From Pseudopithomyces maydicus (Eukaryota > Ascomycota > Dothideomycetes > Pleosporales > Didymosphaeriaceae), in the NCBI GenBank assembly GCA_026873275.1, contig JANTUC010000007.1, positions 2,170,001 through 2,234,000 of the forward strand: DNA of 64,000 nt, written 5' to 3'. Positions 21,711-34,500 of the stretch are shown piece after piece; the stretch's first letter is position 1; every line of letters begins with the position of its first letter. Made by a program: the position numbers and the translations under genes. The notes below the pieces were generated by a model. That model ran no database searches. It was given only the letters and a program-made list of their open reading frames with translations, and was not told the DNA's origin.

Positions 21711-24248
21711 ATGGCGAAATCAGTTTCCTCGTTCACCTGGCAGCGCGGCTTCCGCGAGCCTAGCTCCATTCCGCACTGGGAGGTCGAAAACGACGAGACC
21801 GGCACTCAACCGCCGTCCAAAGAAGTAGTTACCAGTTCCAGGCATAATGAGCTGGGCATCAACGTGCTGAGAACTTGGCCGACGCTGTACGATGGGACGA
21901 ATAATCCGCATGGGGTGCCAGAGTGGTGGAAGCCCAAGCAAGATGTCGATGTGCTGATTTGTGGAGGTGCGTGCTGATAACATGAATTAAATGGTGAAAG
22001 AAGGATGTTGACAAGTAAATAGCTGGTCCCAGCGGTTTGGAAGTTGCGGTTAGCTTGGCGAGGCAGGGGGTGTCGTTCCGGATCATCGGTTTGTCATATT
22101 TCTCTTCTTTCTATTCTTTCTTTTGCTTCAAGATGTCACTTTCTTCTACTGGGTGAATATGAGTTCTAAGATTTTGCTGTCAAAATTCTGTTGCACACTT
22201 TCTTCTATCGTCCGACTTTCACTGGAATACCTCTTCTTCTTTTCCTATTTCCTATCATTCATCTCACACTCTAATCACTCTACCTCTAATATCAGAACCC
22301 AGCATTCCTCCTCTTCTGTCATCATCGATCACCCATCCCCCTCTTCTCTCCCATACTAACTCCCTCGCTACCCCACAGACAAAGCCCCCGCCCCCCTCAT
22401 CGCCGGCCGCGCCGACGGCGTCCAACCGCGCTTCCTCGAAACCCTCGCCACATGGGGCCTCGCCAACGAAGTCGCCGAAGAAGGCCCCCTCATCGAACGC
22501 ACCGCCATCTACAAAGACGGCAAGAAACTCCTCTTCGGCCCCTCGCACCAGTCCGACTCGCGGTACCGCGGGCTACACATCATAACGCAGGGCCAAGTGG
22601 AGCGGATCTACGTCCGGGATCTGAAGCGGAACAAGGTGCTGGTCGAGAGGAGTACCACGGTGAGTAATTTCGAGGTTGATGAGAGTGCTTCGCATCCTGT
22701 GAAGGCGACGTTGAGGAGCGAGAAGACGGGGAGGGAGGAGGTGGTTAGGGCGAAGTTTCTGGTGGGGAGTGATGGTGCGGCGAGTATGGTGAGGAAACAG
22801 TTGAGTATACCGTTTGATGGGTGTAGTACGGATATCTATTGGGGGATTATGGATTGTCGGTTTGAGTCGGATTATCCGCATGCGTGGGTGTTTGGGTCTG
22901 TGATCAGTTCGGACAATGGGGGCTGCGTTATCATTCCCAGGGAGGATGGGTATATTAGGTACGTATATACACACAGGGAAACGTCGCGATGAAATTCCTA
23001 ACTGTCATCATAGGTTGTACACCCAACTCGATGTCTCGAAGACGGGCCCACTCGCGCAGTCCCGCCAGGCGCAAGATGCGTCGTTCATGGAGGCGGGCGG
23101 CAACGTCGACGTTCACAGCATCACGCCGGAGGAAGTACTCGAGCAGGCAAACAAGATTTTCGCTCCTTACACGCTCAAGTTCGCAGCACCGCTGAGCTGG
23201 TTCGCTGTTTGGAAAAGCAAGTTCCTCCATTTTTCTTTAACATCTCTCGCAACCCACATAAATACATACATATATCTAACAACTTTCAGTCTCCGAACGC
23301 GTCGCACGCACCTTCTCCTCCCCCGATAACCGCGTTCACCTTGTCGGCGACGCTGCGCACGTGCACAGTGTAATGGGTGCCTTCGGGCTCAACGCCTCCA
23401 TCATGGATGCCGCGAATCTCGCCTGGAAAATTGGCCTCGTTTCCCGAAACAAGGCCCGCTTCGACACCTTACTCCCTACGTACAGCGCTGAGCGCCGTCT
23501 CCACGCCGTGCGCATTATCAAGGTGTCGGGCCGCTACCTACGCTTCGTGTGCAACGCAGATCTATCCAAGGCAACGAACATGCCCGATGAACTGAAGCCG
23601 ATGACCCTGGAGAATGAGCCAAGTGGCGAGGGAGTGGAGAAGGATCTCCAGTTCCTGGCGGGTTTCTTCAAGGGGAATGGTCCGTTCTTGCTGGGCGTGG
23701 ATGCTCCGTATGAAAGCTCGGTTATTAGCCCTTCGTTCAAGGAGGAGCGGCAGGTTGCGGTGAACGTGCGCAATGGCGTTAGAGCACCCAATCCTCGCGT
23801 CTGCTTCTCGACAACACAGACGGGATACCTCTACGATAAAATGACTGGCGCGTCGACATTTCACATTGTTCTCTTCGCTTCCTCGCTCCGCGGGCCCGCC
23901 CTTGAGAACCTTCGTCGTTTCTCTGCCGCCCTTGGTACGTCAGGCTTCTATCAGAGATACGGCGGATCGTCCACGTTCAATATCGTAGTCGTCGTGGATT
24001 GTATGCCGTTTGAGCTCGAAGAAATTTTGCCCAAGGAGGGCACGGAAGAGTTGAGGAAGGTGGCGACCTTCGTGTATGATGATAGGGCGCCGGATGAGAG
24101 TGCGCATTCCACGTGGGGAATCGACAGAAAGGGTGGAGGCGTCGCGGTGGTGAGGCCGGATCTGTGGGTGGGTGTTACGGCCGGGCTGGGGGATGTGGAG
24201 ACCATCGAAGGATACTTTTCCGGGTTCCTCGTTACGCATGATGGATGA
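21711..24248 (+). CDS. FAD-dependent aromatic hydroxylase (phenol 2-monooxygenase type)
   Basis: Five exons (21711-21966, 22023-22088, 22379-22958, 23014-23216, 23290-24248) give about 687 residues. The ADP-binding motif is split by intron 1 (DVLICGG|AGPSGLEVA). Further motifs are DGVQPRFLETL, FLVGSDGA (the DG motif) and VHLVGDAAHVHSVMG, the flavin-binding GD motif. The long C-terminal part (about residue 480 on) fits the thioredoxin-like lid domain of phenol hydroxylases. Such enzymes add an ortho hydroxyl to a phenol using NADPH and O2. The fourth intron uses a GC-AG pair (donor GCAAGT at 23217). The second intron is long (290 bp) and pyrimidine-rich. It is paired with the O-methyltransferase, suggesting hydroxylation followed by methylation. 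Confidence 0.9.
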
Positions 24249-24775
24249 TGTCTGAGGGGTAGGTAGGATGTGAGAAGTGGATGAAATGAGGGTGAGAAGA
24301 AGTTTCGATAGAACGGGTTGAATTTGTTTACAGAGATTAGTTTTCGAATATCGAATTAGATCTTGTTTTCTAGAACGCGGTGCCCGACTCAAGGTCCCTT
24401 CGAAACTTCTTCATCATGTGAAAAGGTAGGCTGTAAAAGAAAAACGGAGTGTATCGTAGCTGGAAACAGATTTTGAAGATGAGGTGACGGTACTGGTGTT
24501 GAGTCGACTTGAATCTATCTGTCGATGATACAACAAGAGCAAGAGTGGTTAGAAACTGACTCTGAGGGGCCCGGGCGTGATTGGCGCCGAAAAGAGCTCG
24601 TAAGATTGCCAAACCCTTCAACAATTGCGTTGCTAACGATGTCCACCACGATACTAACACTGTCTTGTAAAGTAACACCGTAGGCTAAACATGCTTCCAA
24701 TATTTGGTGATACTATCTGTCACAATGGCATACGACATAACATTTGACTGCCTCTATCTAGACACCAGTCGTCTC
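24249..24775. other. Convergent intergenic region, monooxygenase / carboxylate reductase
   Basis: 527 bp between two 3' ends; no gene or repeat recognised. Confidence 0.45.
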
Positions 24776-27700
24776 TTAGGTGGTTATCATCTTTGCACCA
24801 GTCAAAAAGTCGGCCGCCTTCCACGCTTCAACATACTTCACGACCAACTCTTTCTTCACCCCACTGGTACTCTGCAATGTAGAAGACGCCAGTCTCGCGG
24901 CCCTGGTATCCAAAGATATTGTCCCACCGGAAAGCTTCTCGAAATCGTTCTCAAAAAACTCGAGAAGTTCTCTCGCATCTCCAGTCTCGCGTACTTTGGC
25001 AAGCCATTCATCGAACGCAAGAAGTGGACCATCCAAACCCAGTTCATGCCCCAGGATTACAGCCAAATCACAATTAGGCTGGCGAATCGGATTCTCCACA
25101 TGGAAGAACGATGATTCCACTGGGTCCTGCTGGAACAGAAGCTCGACGACTACTTTTCCTGCACGGTTCGCGGGTAACCACGAGTAGCTCTAAAAAGTCT
25201 CGTCAGCAATACTCCGTAACAAAAGCTTCGCGAACCTTCAACTCACCCCTTTCAATGCTGGCAATGCCCCGACCTTCTGCGACAATCGTACCAGCGTAGG
25301 AAAGTGTTCCTCAACCTTCCACACTCCCGCTTCCTCTCCTCCGCTCAATTGCCCAATCCGAACAATCATTGCATCGAACTTATCGCTATTCTCCCTACTC
25401 TTCCTCCAGAGCATCTGCTCACACACCCATTTCGCCTCCGCATACCCCATCGGCGCCGTAGCCAACGGATCCTCAACCGCCATTTCCGGAACCAACCCCT
25501 CCTTAGCCTCATACCGCGCCAGAACAGCGATCGACGACGCAAACAGCAGCCTCGGACGAACACTCCCACCGCTCGCCTCGTGCGCCGCAATTGCTAGATC
25601 GGCCAACGCACTCGTCCCCGAGACATGCGGCGCGAAGCTCGCAAGACTGCGTTTGAAATCCATCGGCCATGCGAGGTGCACGATATGTGTCACACTGCGA
25701 ACTAGTCTATCGAAAGATTCTTTTCCGATGCCCAGGTCGGCGGCTTGCATGTTTGCCTCGAGGAACTCTATTTTCGGCCAGAGGTGCGGGGGAAATGATA
25801 GTCCTGCTCCCTTGTTTGCGGCAATCTGTCGGTCAAGGGGCGCGAGGCGGGCGCCGTTTGCGTAGCCTGGGCGGTTGAGGCATATGATGTGTGCGATTTG
25901 AGGGTCAAGCGCTAAGTGGTGGAGGACGTGGACGCCGAGGGTGCCGGTGGAGCCCGTGATGAAGACAGTTGCGCCTTTGCATGTGGTTGAGGATGAAGGA
26001 GTGAGGAAGCTGAATAGCATGGAGCGCATTTGTGCGTCTCGTGTGGGGGCTTCGATGGAAGGTGAAGAGGCCCCTGTCAGCATGGGTCGTAAGGCGTCGG
26101 CAAGAAGTGTGAAGGTCGGGTTGCGGTATATGAAGTCAGGCTTGATGGTAGGAGGAGTGCCAGAGGATACGCTTCGAAGAGCGCCGTTGATAGCACGCGC
26201 AAGGCGGACGGTGCCCAGGGAATCAAGACCCATTTCGAACAGATCGTCTGTGGGGGCAAGAGCTTGAGGGGGACGAGAGGAATTCTCCATCAAGCTCTTG
26301 ACTAGATCGATGAGTTGCAATTCGAGGTTGTGTGATTCCAAGGTTAACGGCGTAGCAGATGACTCTAGTGCTTCATACGCCTGCTGAATTTCGAACTTGA
26401 AGTCTTCTTGTACTTCTTTCCGCATCACGGAGCCTTTGTCGGAACGTCGAATCTCTTTCGAAGAAGGCTTTGATAGGATCGCTGCCTTGGATGAGATGCG
26501 TGCATGCTGGTCCAACAAAGGATTGATCTTCTCCACCAGGTTCCATACATGATCGACAAAAGCGTCATCATCCACATCGACAGAGCGCGAACGTTCTACG
26601 AGGAGAACAAGCTCGAAGAACCCATTGCCGATGCAAACAGCTGTTCGAATAGCTGAGTCCTTGGACAGCGATTCCTCAAGCAGCCCTGGAGCTACCTTTT
26701 CGCCCGTCTTCAGCACAATGAGGTCATCGCGTCTTCTTAGAATCCTGACTTCTCTATGCTTCGAGTCTGGTCGTAGTTCCAGTTCGTCTTGAATCTCAAA
26801 TGGCTCACCCCACCCACATGGGAAGCCTACGAGCTTGTGGAGTCCCTCAGTACTATCGTCATCTAGATGTCGGAGTTGCAAGCCAAGGTCTCTGCGTAGT
26901 CGGAGATAGCGCCAGTCGTAGTCTTCTCCGGGTGAGAATATGGCGGCGATGGCGCCGATCTCAGTGGCTCCGTAGTGATTCAACAACTTCACATCGTTGC
27001 TCGCTAGTACTTCGCCAACTTGCTGCTTGATTGGGCCCCCACCGACTGCGACGAATCGCAGTCCCACAAGCGAGCGCATTGCTATTTTTAACTGTTCGCC
27101 GTCCAGCGAAACGATATCTTCCAATATGCTGGGCACTGTCATTAGAGACTGCGCTTGGAACTGATTCAACAAGCGCAAAGTAGACTCTGCTGCTGGGATC
27201 GTGTTCGATGGCGGGAAGCAGCATGTCATACCCACGGAGAGACTCAAGCATGGAGCCAAAAGTCCAAACCCGTGATACAGAGGTAGGGTAGAAAGATTAC
27301 GCCAGTTCACCTCTTCGTGTTCTTCAAAATTGTGGCATGCCGCGTAACCTAGCAAGTAACGGTGTGCCAATCGTATGGGCTTGGGGAGACCAGTGGTGCC
27401 CGAAGAGTGCAAAATTAGCACGTTACGATTGTTTTCGTCAATGATGGGCTGAGATCTTTTTATTTGCATATTCTCACCCAGAAAGTAATGGTAGGGTTGG
27501 GCGTCCACCATGTTGACGAGTGCTGCAGTTTGCGGTGTGAGATTCCGGCGCGTCCGCGATGATACCAAGAGTGTAGTTGCCCCCGTTTCTTTCAAGAGAT
27601 GCTTGACAGCCATGTCACTTAGTCGTGCGGAGAGAAGGACCACCTAGATCAATCAATAACGTGAAAGGAATTTTCACTTGACCACTTACTGGAACACTCG

Positions 27701-28052
27701 ACGCCAGCATGGCGGCGATATGGATGAATAGGCCCACATCTGACTCAAGATAGAGGGCTATAGGCCGCTGGAAAGGCTCAATTTGAGCGTCTTCGCTTTG
27801 GACCAGTTGATTTTCCACCCAAAACGAACAAGCTGACACAGCACGATCCAGTTCTTGGAAACTAATCCGTCGTGAATTATGTGCAGCAGCCTCGCCTTGG
27901 ATGCAAAACGTTTGGTCTCCATTGTGACTAGCGTTGTAACGGACTAAATCTGGTAGACAATCGATTGAGTCTTTTGCTCGTGATTCTCCATTCACAGGTG
28001 GCAGGGGGCTGAAGTCTGGTCGAATAAAACGGTGTTCACGGTAACTCCCCAT
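24776..28052 (-). CDS. NRPS-like carboxylate reductase (A-T-R)
   Basis: Three exons (28052-27690, 27643-25247, 25189-24776) give about 1057 residues, a normal size for this class. Residues to about 530 form an adenylation domain with LHSSGTTGLPKP (P-loop-like A3) and NHYGATEIG (A5). The carrier domain has FEMGLDSLGT with the phosphopantetheine Ser near residue 596. The C-terminal thioester-reductase domain has the NADPH motif VFITGSTGTLGVH and YAEAKWVCE (YxxxK). Known relatives activate aryl or other carboxylic acids as AMP esters, load them on the carrier and release aldehydes (or alcohols). It is head-to-head with the PKS across 527 bp, so the PKS-derived acid is the natural candidate substrate. 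There is no condensation domain, so no peptide bond is made. Confidence 0.92.
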
Positions 28053-28579
28053 TTCGAACGTCAAAATTGTTGAAACTTCTTCTTGCTTGTTGCATACTAG
28101 GGTACACGTTACATAACTCTCGCTAAATCTGAATGTGAAGTGGCGAATCCTCGCAAGGGCCTGAGTATGCTGGAGGTGATTGTACGCGGGTCCCACGTGA
28201 GGACATCGTTTCACGTCAGGCGGCAGAACTCCGATGCTATACGAGGACCCTCACCCCACGTTAGGACCCTGAATTAACGTCAGTACCCTTACCTCTCAGC
28301 TGGACCTGCGTGGAGAAAGCTTATCGCTTGAGCTACCTGGAAGTGGCGAAAGTGACGAGCGTGGCAAGCTTGATGCCGATTGAGTTCGTGGGGGTAATGA
28401 TCGTCGGTGCGAGGTAGGGCACAATTAGGGGTCAAAGATCGTGAGTTTCCAGTGCAACAGACGTTCCGAACCTAAGAAGAACAGTCACTTTCCTCTGAGA
28501 TCTTTATAGCCACTAGGCAGTCATTAACTTCAACAGTTGAATTTTTACAAACTTTGTTTTTTTACGAAAAGAGTAAAGA
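28053..28579. promoter_or_regulatory. Bidirectional promoter, carboxylate reductase / PKS, with 19-bp repeat array and MYB-like palindrome
   Basis: A degenerate 19-bp tandem repeat starts at 28244, 28263 and 28282 (AGGACCCT or AGTACCCT heads), with a related 18-bp unit at 28200-28217. ACGTYAG occurs at 28213, 28258 and 28277. TTCAACAGTTGAA (28529-28541) is a palindrome with YAACNG MYB-type half-sites on both strands, 39 bp before the PKS start. A TATA-like TTTATAG lies at 28503-28509. Confidence 0.55.
28200..28300. repeat. Degenerate 19-bp promoter repeat, about four copies
   Basis: Units begin AGGAC at 28200, 28244 and 28263, and AGTAC at 28282. The last three are exactly 19 bp apart, and the first three end in ACGTC or ACGTT. 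Confidence 0.6.
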
Positions 28580-31500
28580 ATGTCTTCTCAGACTCTACTC
28601 CTTTTTGCGGGTCAGGGGTCGAGAACGATATTCTCTGATGCGTCCGCGAAGTCCTTGCTACAGAGGATCGAACAGCATCAGGAAGCTTCTCAATTACTCC
28701 AACGCTGTCACGAGGCTTTTTTAAAAGATGTTTCGACATTCACAAACCATGATAGAGAAATACTAGCGGAGGAAGATGCGAGATTACTCGCTAAACCCGA
28801 TGACTTGGTCAAACCTTCCCCTTTGCTGGCCGAGAATCCTGTGATACAAGCGTGCACCCTCTATCTTCACCAGATACTGGAGTACGTTTTGTATGCATCG
28901 AGCGAAGAAGGCAAAGAAACATCCAAGACAATTTCAGAGGCAGCCGGATTCTGCTCTGGTATCCTCCCTTCACTTGTCATCGCGGCAGATGCCGCCACAG
29001 AATCCCCAGAGTTCGTCAAATATGCAGTTGGGTCATTCCGGCTTGCATTTTGGATTGCGCTTCGAAGCGCTCTCTACTCCAAGGCTATCGCTGGGTCTGC
29101 CTGGAGAGATCTCCCCTGGTCTTTGGTCGTTGCAGGTATTTCCAGGCAGGATCTGGAGACAATCTTGACAGAAAATGACTCCAATGTAAGCTTTACCTTT
29201 TTGTTACCGATGAAAATATCCAAGAGAGGGGCTGATAAGTCTAGTTCTCAAATCGTGTCGGAATTTCAGCGTTTCTTGGGGACAATATGTTTTCCCTCTC
29301 CGGTACCGGCGCAGACCTGGGTCGATTACAAACGTTGTTGCCGACTACGACCACATGTCGACCTGCGTTCATTCACACTTGCTATCATGGTGGTGTGGGT
29401 ATGGAGGACGTGATCCGGGACATCATCCAGGACGTTGAGAATCTACAGATTCCTGTACCACAATGGAAGTCGTTACAAGTTCCAGTGAGATCGACGGTCG
29501 ATGGCAACTTACTTACCCCGAATAAACCCACGTCAGATACACTACTCGAAACAGCGCTCCGATGCATGCTCGTTCACCCCGTGGACTGGCAGTTGACTCT
29601 CCAATCTATGATTGATTCCACATCGCAACTTTTGGACAAGGATACTGGTCTTCAATCGCGCATATTAGCTCTGGGGCCCAATTCCAACTCGTTATTCACA
29701 ACAACGAAGGGTGCAACCTTACACCCAAGATTAGAGATCGAGCACATGTAAGTGGAGACAAATCCCTGCACGATTCTACTAACAGCACTTAGCCCGTCGA
29801 AGAAACGTGTGACAACAGAGACTTGGCGCAAGGATGACATTGCTATCGTGGGAATGTCAGTAGACATACCAGGAAGCGATGACCTCCACGACTTCTGGGA
29901 CATGCTTCAGAATAGCACCAATGTTGCTACCGAGGTAATTTTTGGAACCCTTTAGTCGCGGATGACACTGATCGGGTATCGCAGATTCCACGCTCTCGTT
30001 TCAATCTTTTCGATTATTACGACAAGGACGCCGCGAAGCAACCCAAAAATCGTCAGATGGCAACCAAGCATGGCAACTTCTTGAAGAATCCATTCCACTT
30101 CGATAATACTTTCTTCTCGCTATCCCCCGAGAAGCAAAGTCGATGGACCCACAGCAGAGACTGATCTTGCAGTCAGCGCTGAAAGCTTTGGATGATGCTG
30201 GGTATGCTCCAAATGCCACTAGCTCTTTTGAGCCAGAAAAAATGGGTGTCTTCATAGGCGCTGCCACAGGTGACTATGTCGACAACACAAGAAATGATAT
30301 CGACGTGTATTACAGTCCTGGTACGTACAAGCTTTTGATAGCCAAGACGGCTTACTGAATTGGTCAGGCACCCTACGGGCGTTTCTTAGTGGGAGAATAT
30401 CCTACGCCTTCGGTTTCAAAGGGCCTTCTGTTGTGATAGATACAGCTTGTTCGTCATCACTGGTTGCGATACACCAAGCATGCATGGCTCTGGAGCGTGG
30501 CGATGCTGTGTCAGCCTTGGCCGGTGGTGTGAATGTGATCTCGAGTCCCGATGTATGTTTCAGTTCCCAAAGGTCTTTTTCAAGACAACAGCTAACCAGA
30601 CAGATGTATCTTGGGCTTGCCAGAGCGCACTTCCTTAGCCCGACAGGCCAATGTAAACCGTTCGATGCCGCTGCTGATGGATACTGCCGTGCAGAGTCCT
30701 CTGCAGTCTTTGTCCTCAAGCGTATGGAAGATGCGATTGCCCATGGTGATCGCATACACGCTGTGATCAGAGGAACATCGGTGAATCAATCTGGAACGTC
30801 AAAGTCAATCACCCATCCAGACGCAGATACGCAGGCACTATTGATGGGGGGCCTGCTGGACCGAACCGGAGTCCCAGCACAGAGCATAAGCGTAGTGGAG
30901 GCTCATGGAACCGGTATGTTTTCACTCAGATTCATAGTTGAATTTCGCTAAGCCAATTAGGCACCCAAGCTGGTGATTTTTGCGAAATCTCAAGCTTGCA
31001 AGCTGTCTTGGGTCAAGGCTCTGGTCGGCAGCACCCGCTATACTTGAGTTCGATCAAAGGCAACATGGGGCATTCCGAAGCGGCATCTGGCAGTATAGGC
31101 CTCGCAAAGCTATTACTGATGATGCAGAGAAAGAAGATCCCACCTCAGGCTTCCTTCAAGCATCTCAACCCCCGCCTTTCAAGTATAAGCGATCACAATA
31201 TCGTGATTCCAACGCAACTTACGGACTGGGCTAGCCCTAAGGATACCCCAAGGCGGGCACTTCTAAACAACTTTGGTGCCGCTGGTTCGAATGCGGCTCT
31301 AATCCTTGAGGAGTATCGTGATACATCTCCTGCATCTTCTAGGCCTGCGCGTTCGTCACACGTGTTGAACATCTCGGCAAGGACGCTGGAGGCTCTAGAG
31401 GAGCAACGCTCGCGCTATCTGGAGCTGCTACGAAAGAGGCCCGAAAATGATCTGATTTCCGTCGCAGATCTTTGCTACAGTGCAAATGCGCGACGGCAAC

Positions 31501-34500
31501 ATCACAACGAGTTTCGCCTTTCAGTAACCGGCAACGCCGTTGAAGATCTTGCCGCAAAGTTAGAAAACGCGAGCGCCAACAAGCAGATCACGAAACGATC
31601 ACAGAGTCTTACTGTGTTTATGTTTTCTGGCCAAGCGAATATCTACCGTGGTATGGGGGCAGAGCTTTTGTCCACGGCCCCGGTATTCCGTGAGGCTGTC
31701 CTGGAGTGCAACGAAATCCTTTCCAGCCACAACTTCGACGAAGTCACTCACTTCATTGCCAACGACGGTGACGCTGGTAACGGTGACGAGATCGTAGTGT
31801 CTCAGTGTGCTTGTTTTGTCGTACAATACGCGCTTTCGAAACTCTGGCAATCTTGGGGAGTTGAGCCGGAGCTAGTGATAGGACATAGGTATGTGGAAGC
31901 TTCAATATCATTCGTAGCTGACATGATCATAGCATGGGCGAGTACGCTGCTTTTGTTACGGCGGGTGCATTACGCTTGGATGATGCACTGCTACTGATAG
32001 CGCGACGAGCACAGCTAATGGTCGCTAATTGTGCAGTCCGAAAGTCTGGAATGGTCGCCTGTAAGCTTCCTGTCGAAGCTGCGCGAACCGAGCTGGCCAA
32101 CATCTTTGGAAACTCAGAACGTCTCGTCATTGCTTGCGATAACAGTCCTGACGACTGTGTCGTGGCCGGTGATACTGATGATCTTGAGACCTTCCTTGGG
32201 CATTGTAAGGCCATTGGTACAAAGGCGATCAAGTTACAGGTGCCTTTTGGGTTTCACTCACCGGCCATGGAGCCTCTGACGGAGTCGCTTCGTGGACTAT
32301 GTTCGGAGATCAGAATGACAGAAGGCAAGATACCTATCGTATCTAGTCACCTTGGAAAGATTGTTCGACCGGACCATCTCCCAGCGGATTACTTGGCGAA
32401 CCACACGCGCCACGCGGTGCATTTTTCTGAGGCTATTCAAGATCTCGCAAGCTTTGCTGGAGGGCAAAAGCTGAGGTTTTTGGAGATTGGACACACATCA
32501 GGAAGTAAGCAGAATCTTTTCTCTCCTATAACAGTAGAAGCTAATTGTATACAGCGGCGACCATGGCGAAGTCATCACTGAAAAATGCCGATGCGACCTA
32601 CTCATCGTCCCTGCGACCTACAGAAACCCCATGGAGCACGATATGCACAACCCTGAAGGGATTCTTTCTGGAAGGTGCACCGGTGAAATGGGGTGAGGTG
32701 TACGCTGGTTCAGGAGCAAAATACTTGGACTCAACCCCACAATACCCTTTGTTTCCTGCCGAGTTCGTTGTACCTTTCCGGGAGCCTTTTTCTGGTCAGG
32801 GGAGTGAGCAGACTCTGGAAGATCCCTTGCCTAAGCTTTTCTTCCATCTCGAAAGGAAAAGTTCTGAGGGACCAACCAGCACTACATTCGAAGCCAAATT
32901 GTCCTTGATGCAAGGTTTCATCAAGGCGCACATTGTTGGAGGTACCCCGTTGTGTCCTGCATCTATCTACACCGAACTGGCTCTTGAAGCTATAGATGAG
33001 CAACAACCTGCGCTGAATGGAGGTACTCACGTAATGAGGGACATCAACTTCGAGTCTCCATTAGTCTGCTCGAACACCCAAGAGGCCAACGAAAGCGTTT
33101 CTGTCGTCATCGACCACAAAGATTCTACTAAGGAAACACCCAAGTTCTCCTTCAAGGCCCAGAGCACGGATGCAGCCTATTGCACAGGAACCGCCAGCAT
33201 CGAACCTGTCACCGATGTCCAGACCCTTCTACGCCGCAAGTCTGCCTTCGCCAAAAAGCACATTGACTCAATGCTCGAGATGGAAGAGGTAGGCGGTGAT
33301 AGCTTCTCCACTCGGATGATTTATGACGTGGTTTTTCCACGTGTGGTGTCCTACTCCGATCCATTCTTAACGCTCAAGCGGTTCCGAATCAGTCCAAGTG
33401 GCCTTGAAGGGTATGGAAGTTTCCGGCTTCCCTCCCATCCTCCTACTATGAACTTTGTCTGCGATCCTGCACTTGTAGATACGTTGCTGCATACTGCGGG
33501 CTTTGTGGCAAACAACTGGATCAGCCGGGATTTGGCATGCATCTGTGTCAAGGTGGAGAATGTCACACTTCTGCACGAGAGCATAACTGCCTCGAAGGAT
33601 AGCGACCTCAGTATCTATTGCAGCATGGTCGACTGCGTCGATGGATTCGTCATCGGAGACGCGTATGCCATGAATGAGTCTGGAGATGTGATCGCTATGG
33701 CGGAGGGTATGCACTTCAAGAAGACGGGTCTCAAAGCTTTCCAAGGATACCTGGCTCGACTTTCTCAAAGCGGAAACAGACCGAACGCGGCGACGCCCAA
33801 GCAAGCTATCGTCGAGCGCGCACCTCCTTCAATGGAGCCAATTGCCAAAAGTTTCGCACCAAAGGCCGAGAGCCCAAAGGTCGTTGATGTGCTGCATCGA
33901 GAGATTCGCCAACTTTGCGGCATCACGTCTAGCGTGGACCCTGATACTGATCTTTCGCAGCTGGGTATCGATTCTTTGATGTTCATCGAGCTTGCACAGA
34001 CTCTCCGTCGAGCGCTTCCTCAAATAGATTCTTCCGAGTTGGATTTAACTCGATGCTCGACTTTGCGCGAGATGGAGAGCTTACTGTTAGGTATGACTGG
34101 CTCATCCACGCCCTCGAACACGGCTGCCTCTGTAAATGACATGGTGCATACGCAAGCAATATCTGAGACTACTGTGCCCGCATTTGCGACGGCAGATCCT
34201 GCCCCTCCTAATGATTCGACATTCAGCATTATCAAGAACCTGGTCCAGGATATATGCGGTTGTCAGATTTTCGATCTTGATAAAGATGTCACTCTGGAGA
34301 GTCTGGGCGTGGATTCTTTGCTTTCCATGGAACTCGAACAAGGGCTGCGACAAGTGGCTGGTATCAGCATTGATGGTGACCATGGAATCATTTCCGAGCT
34401 TACCGTTGGCCAGCTAGAAAGAATGATTGTCGGAAAAGTTTCCCAATCGCAGTCTTCAATGACTCCGCAATCGTCTCCTAGTCCAGCACCCACAGACCCA

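Noticed and set aside
19304..24248. OMT and FAD monooxygenase as a CTB3-like fused enzyme of perylenequinone pathways
   Set aside because: They are separate genes on opposite strands, and the monooxygenase is of the phenol 2-monooxygenase type. The cluster also lacks the laccase and fasciclin genes expected of the cercosporin cluster.
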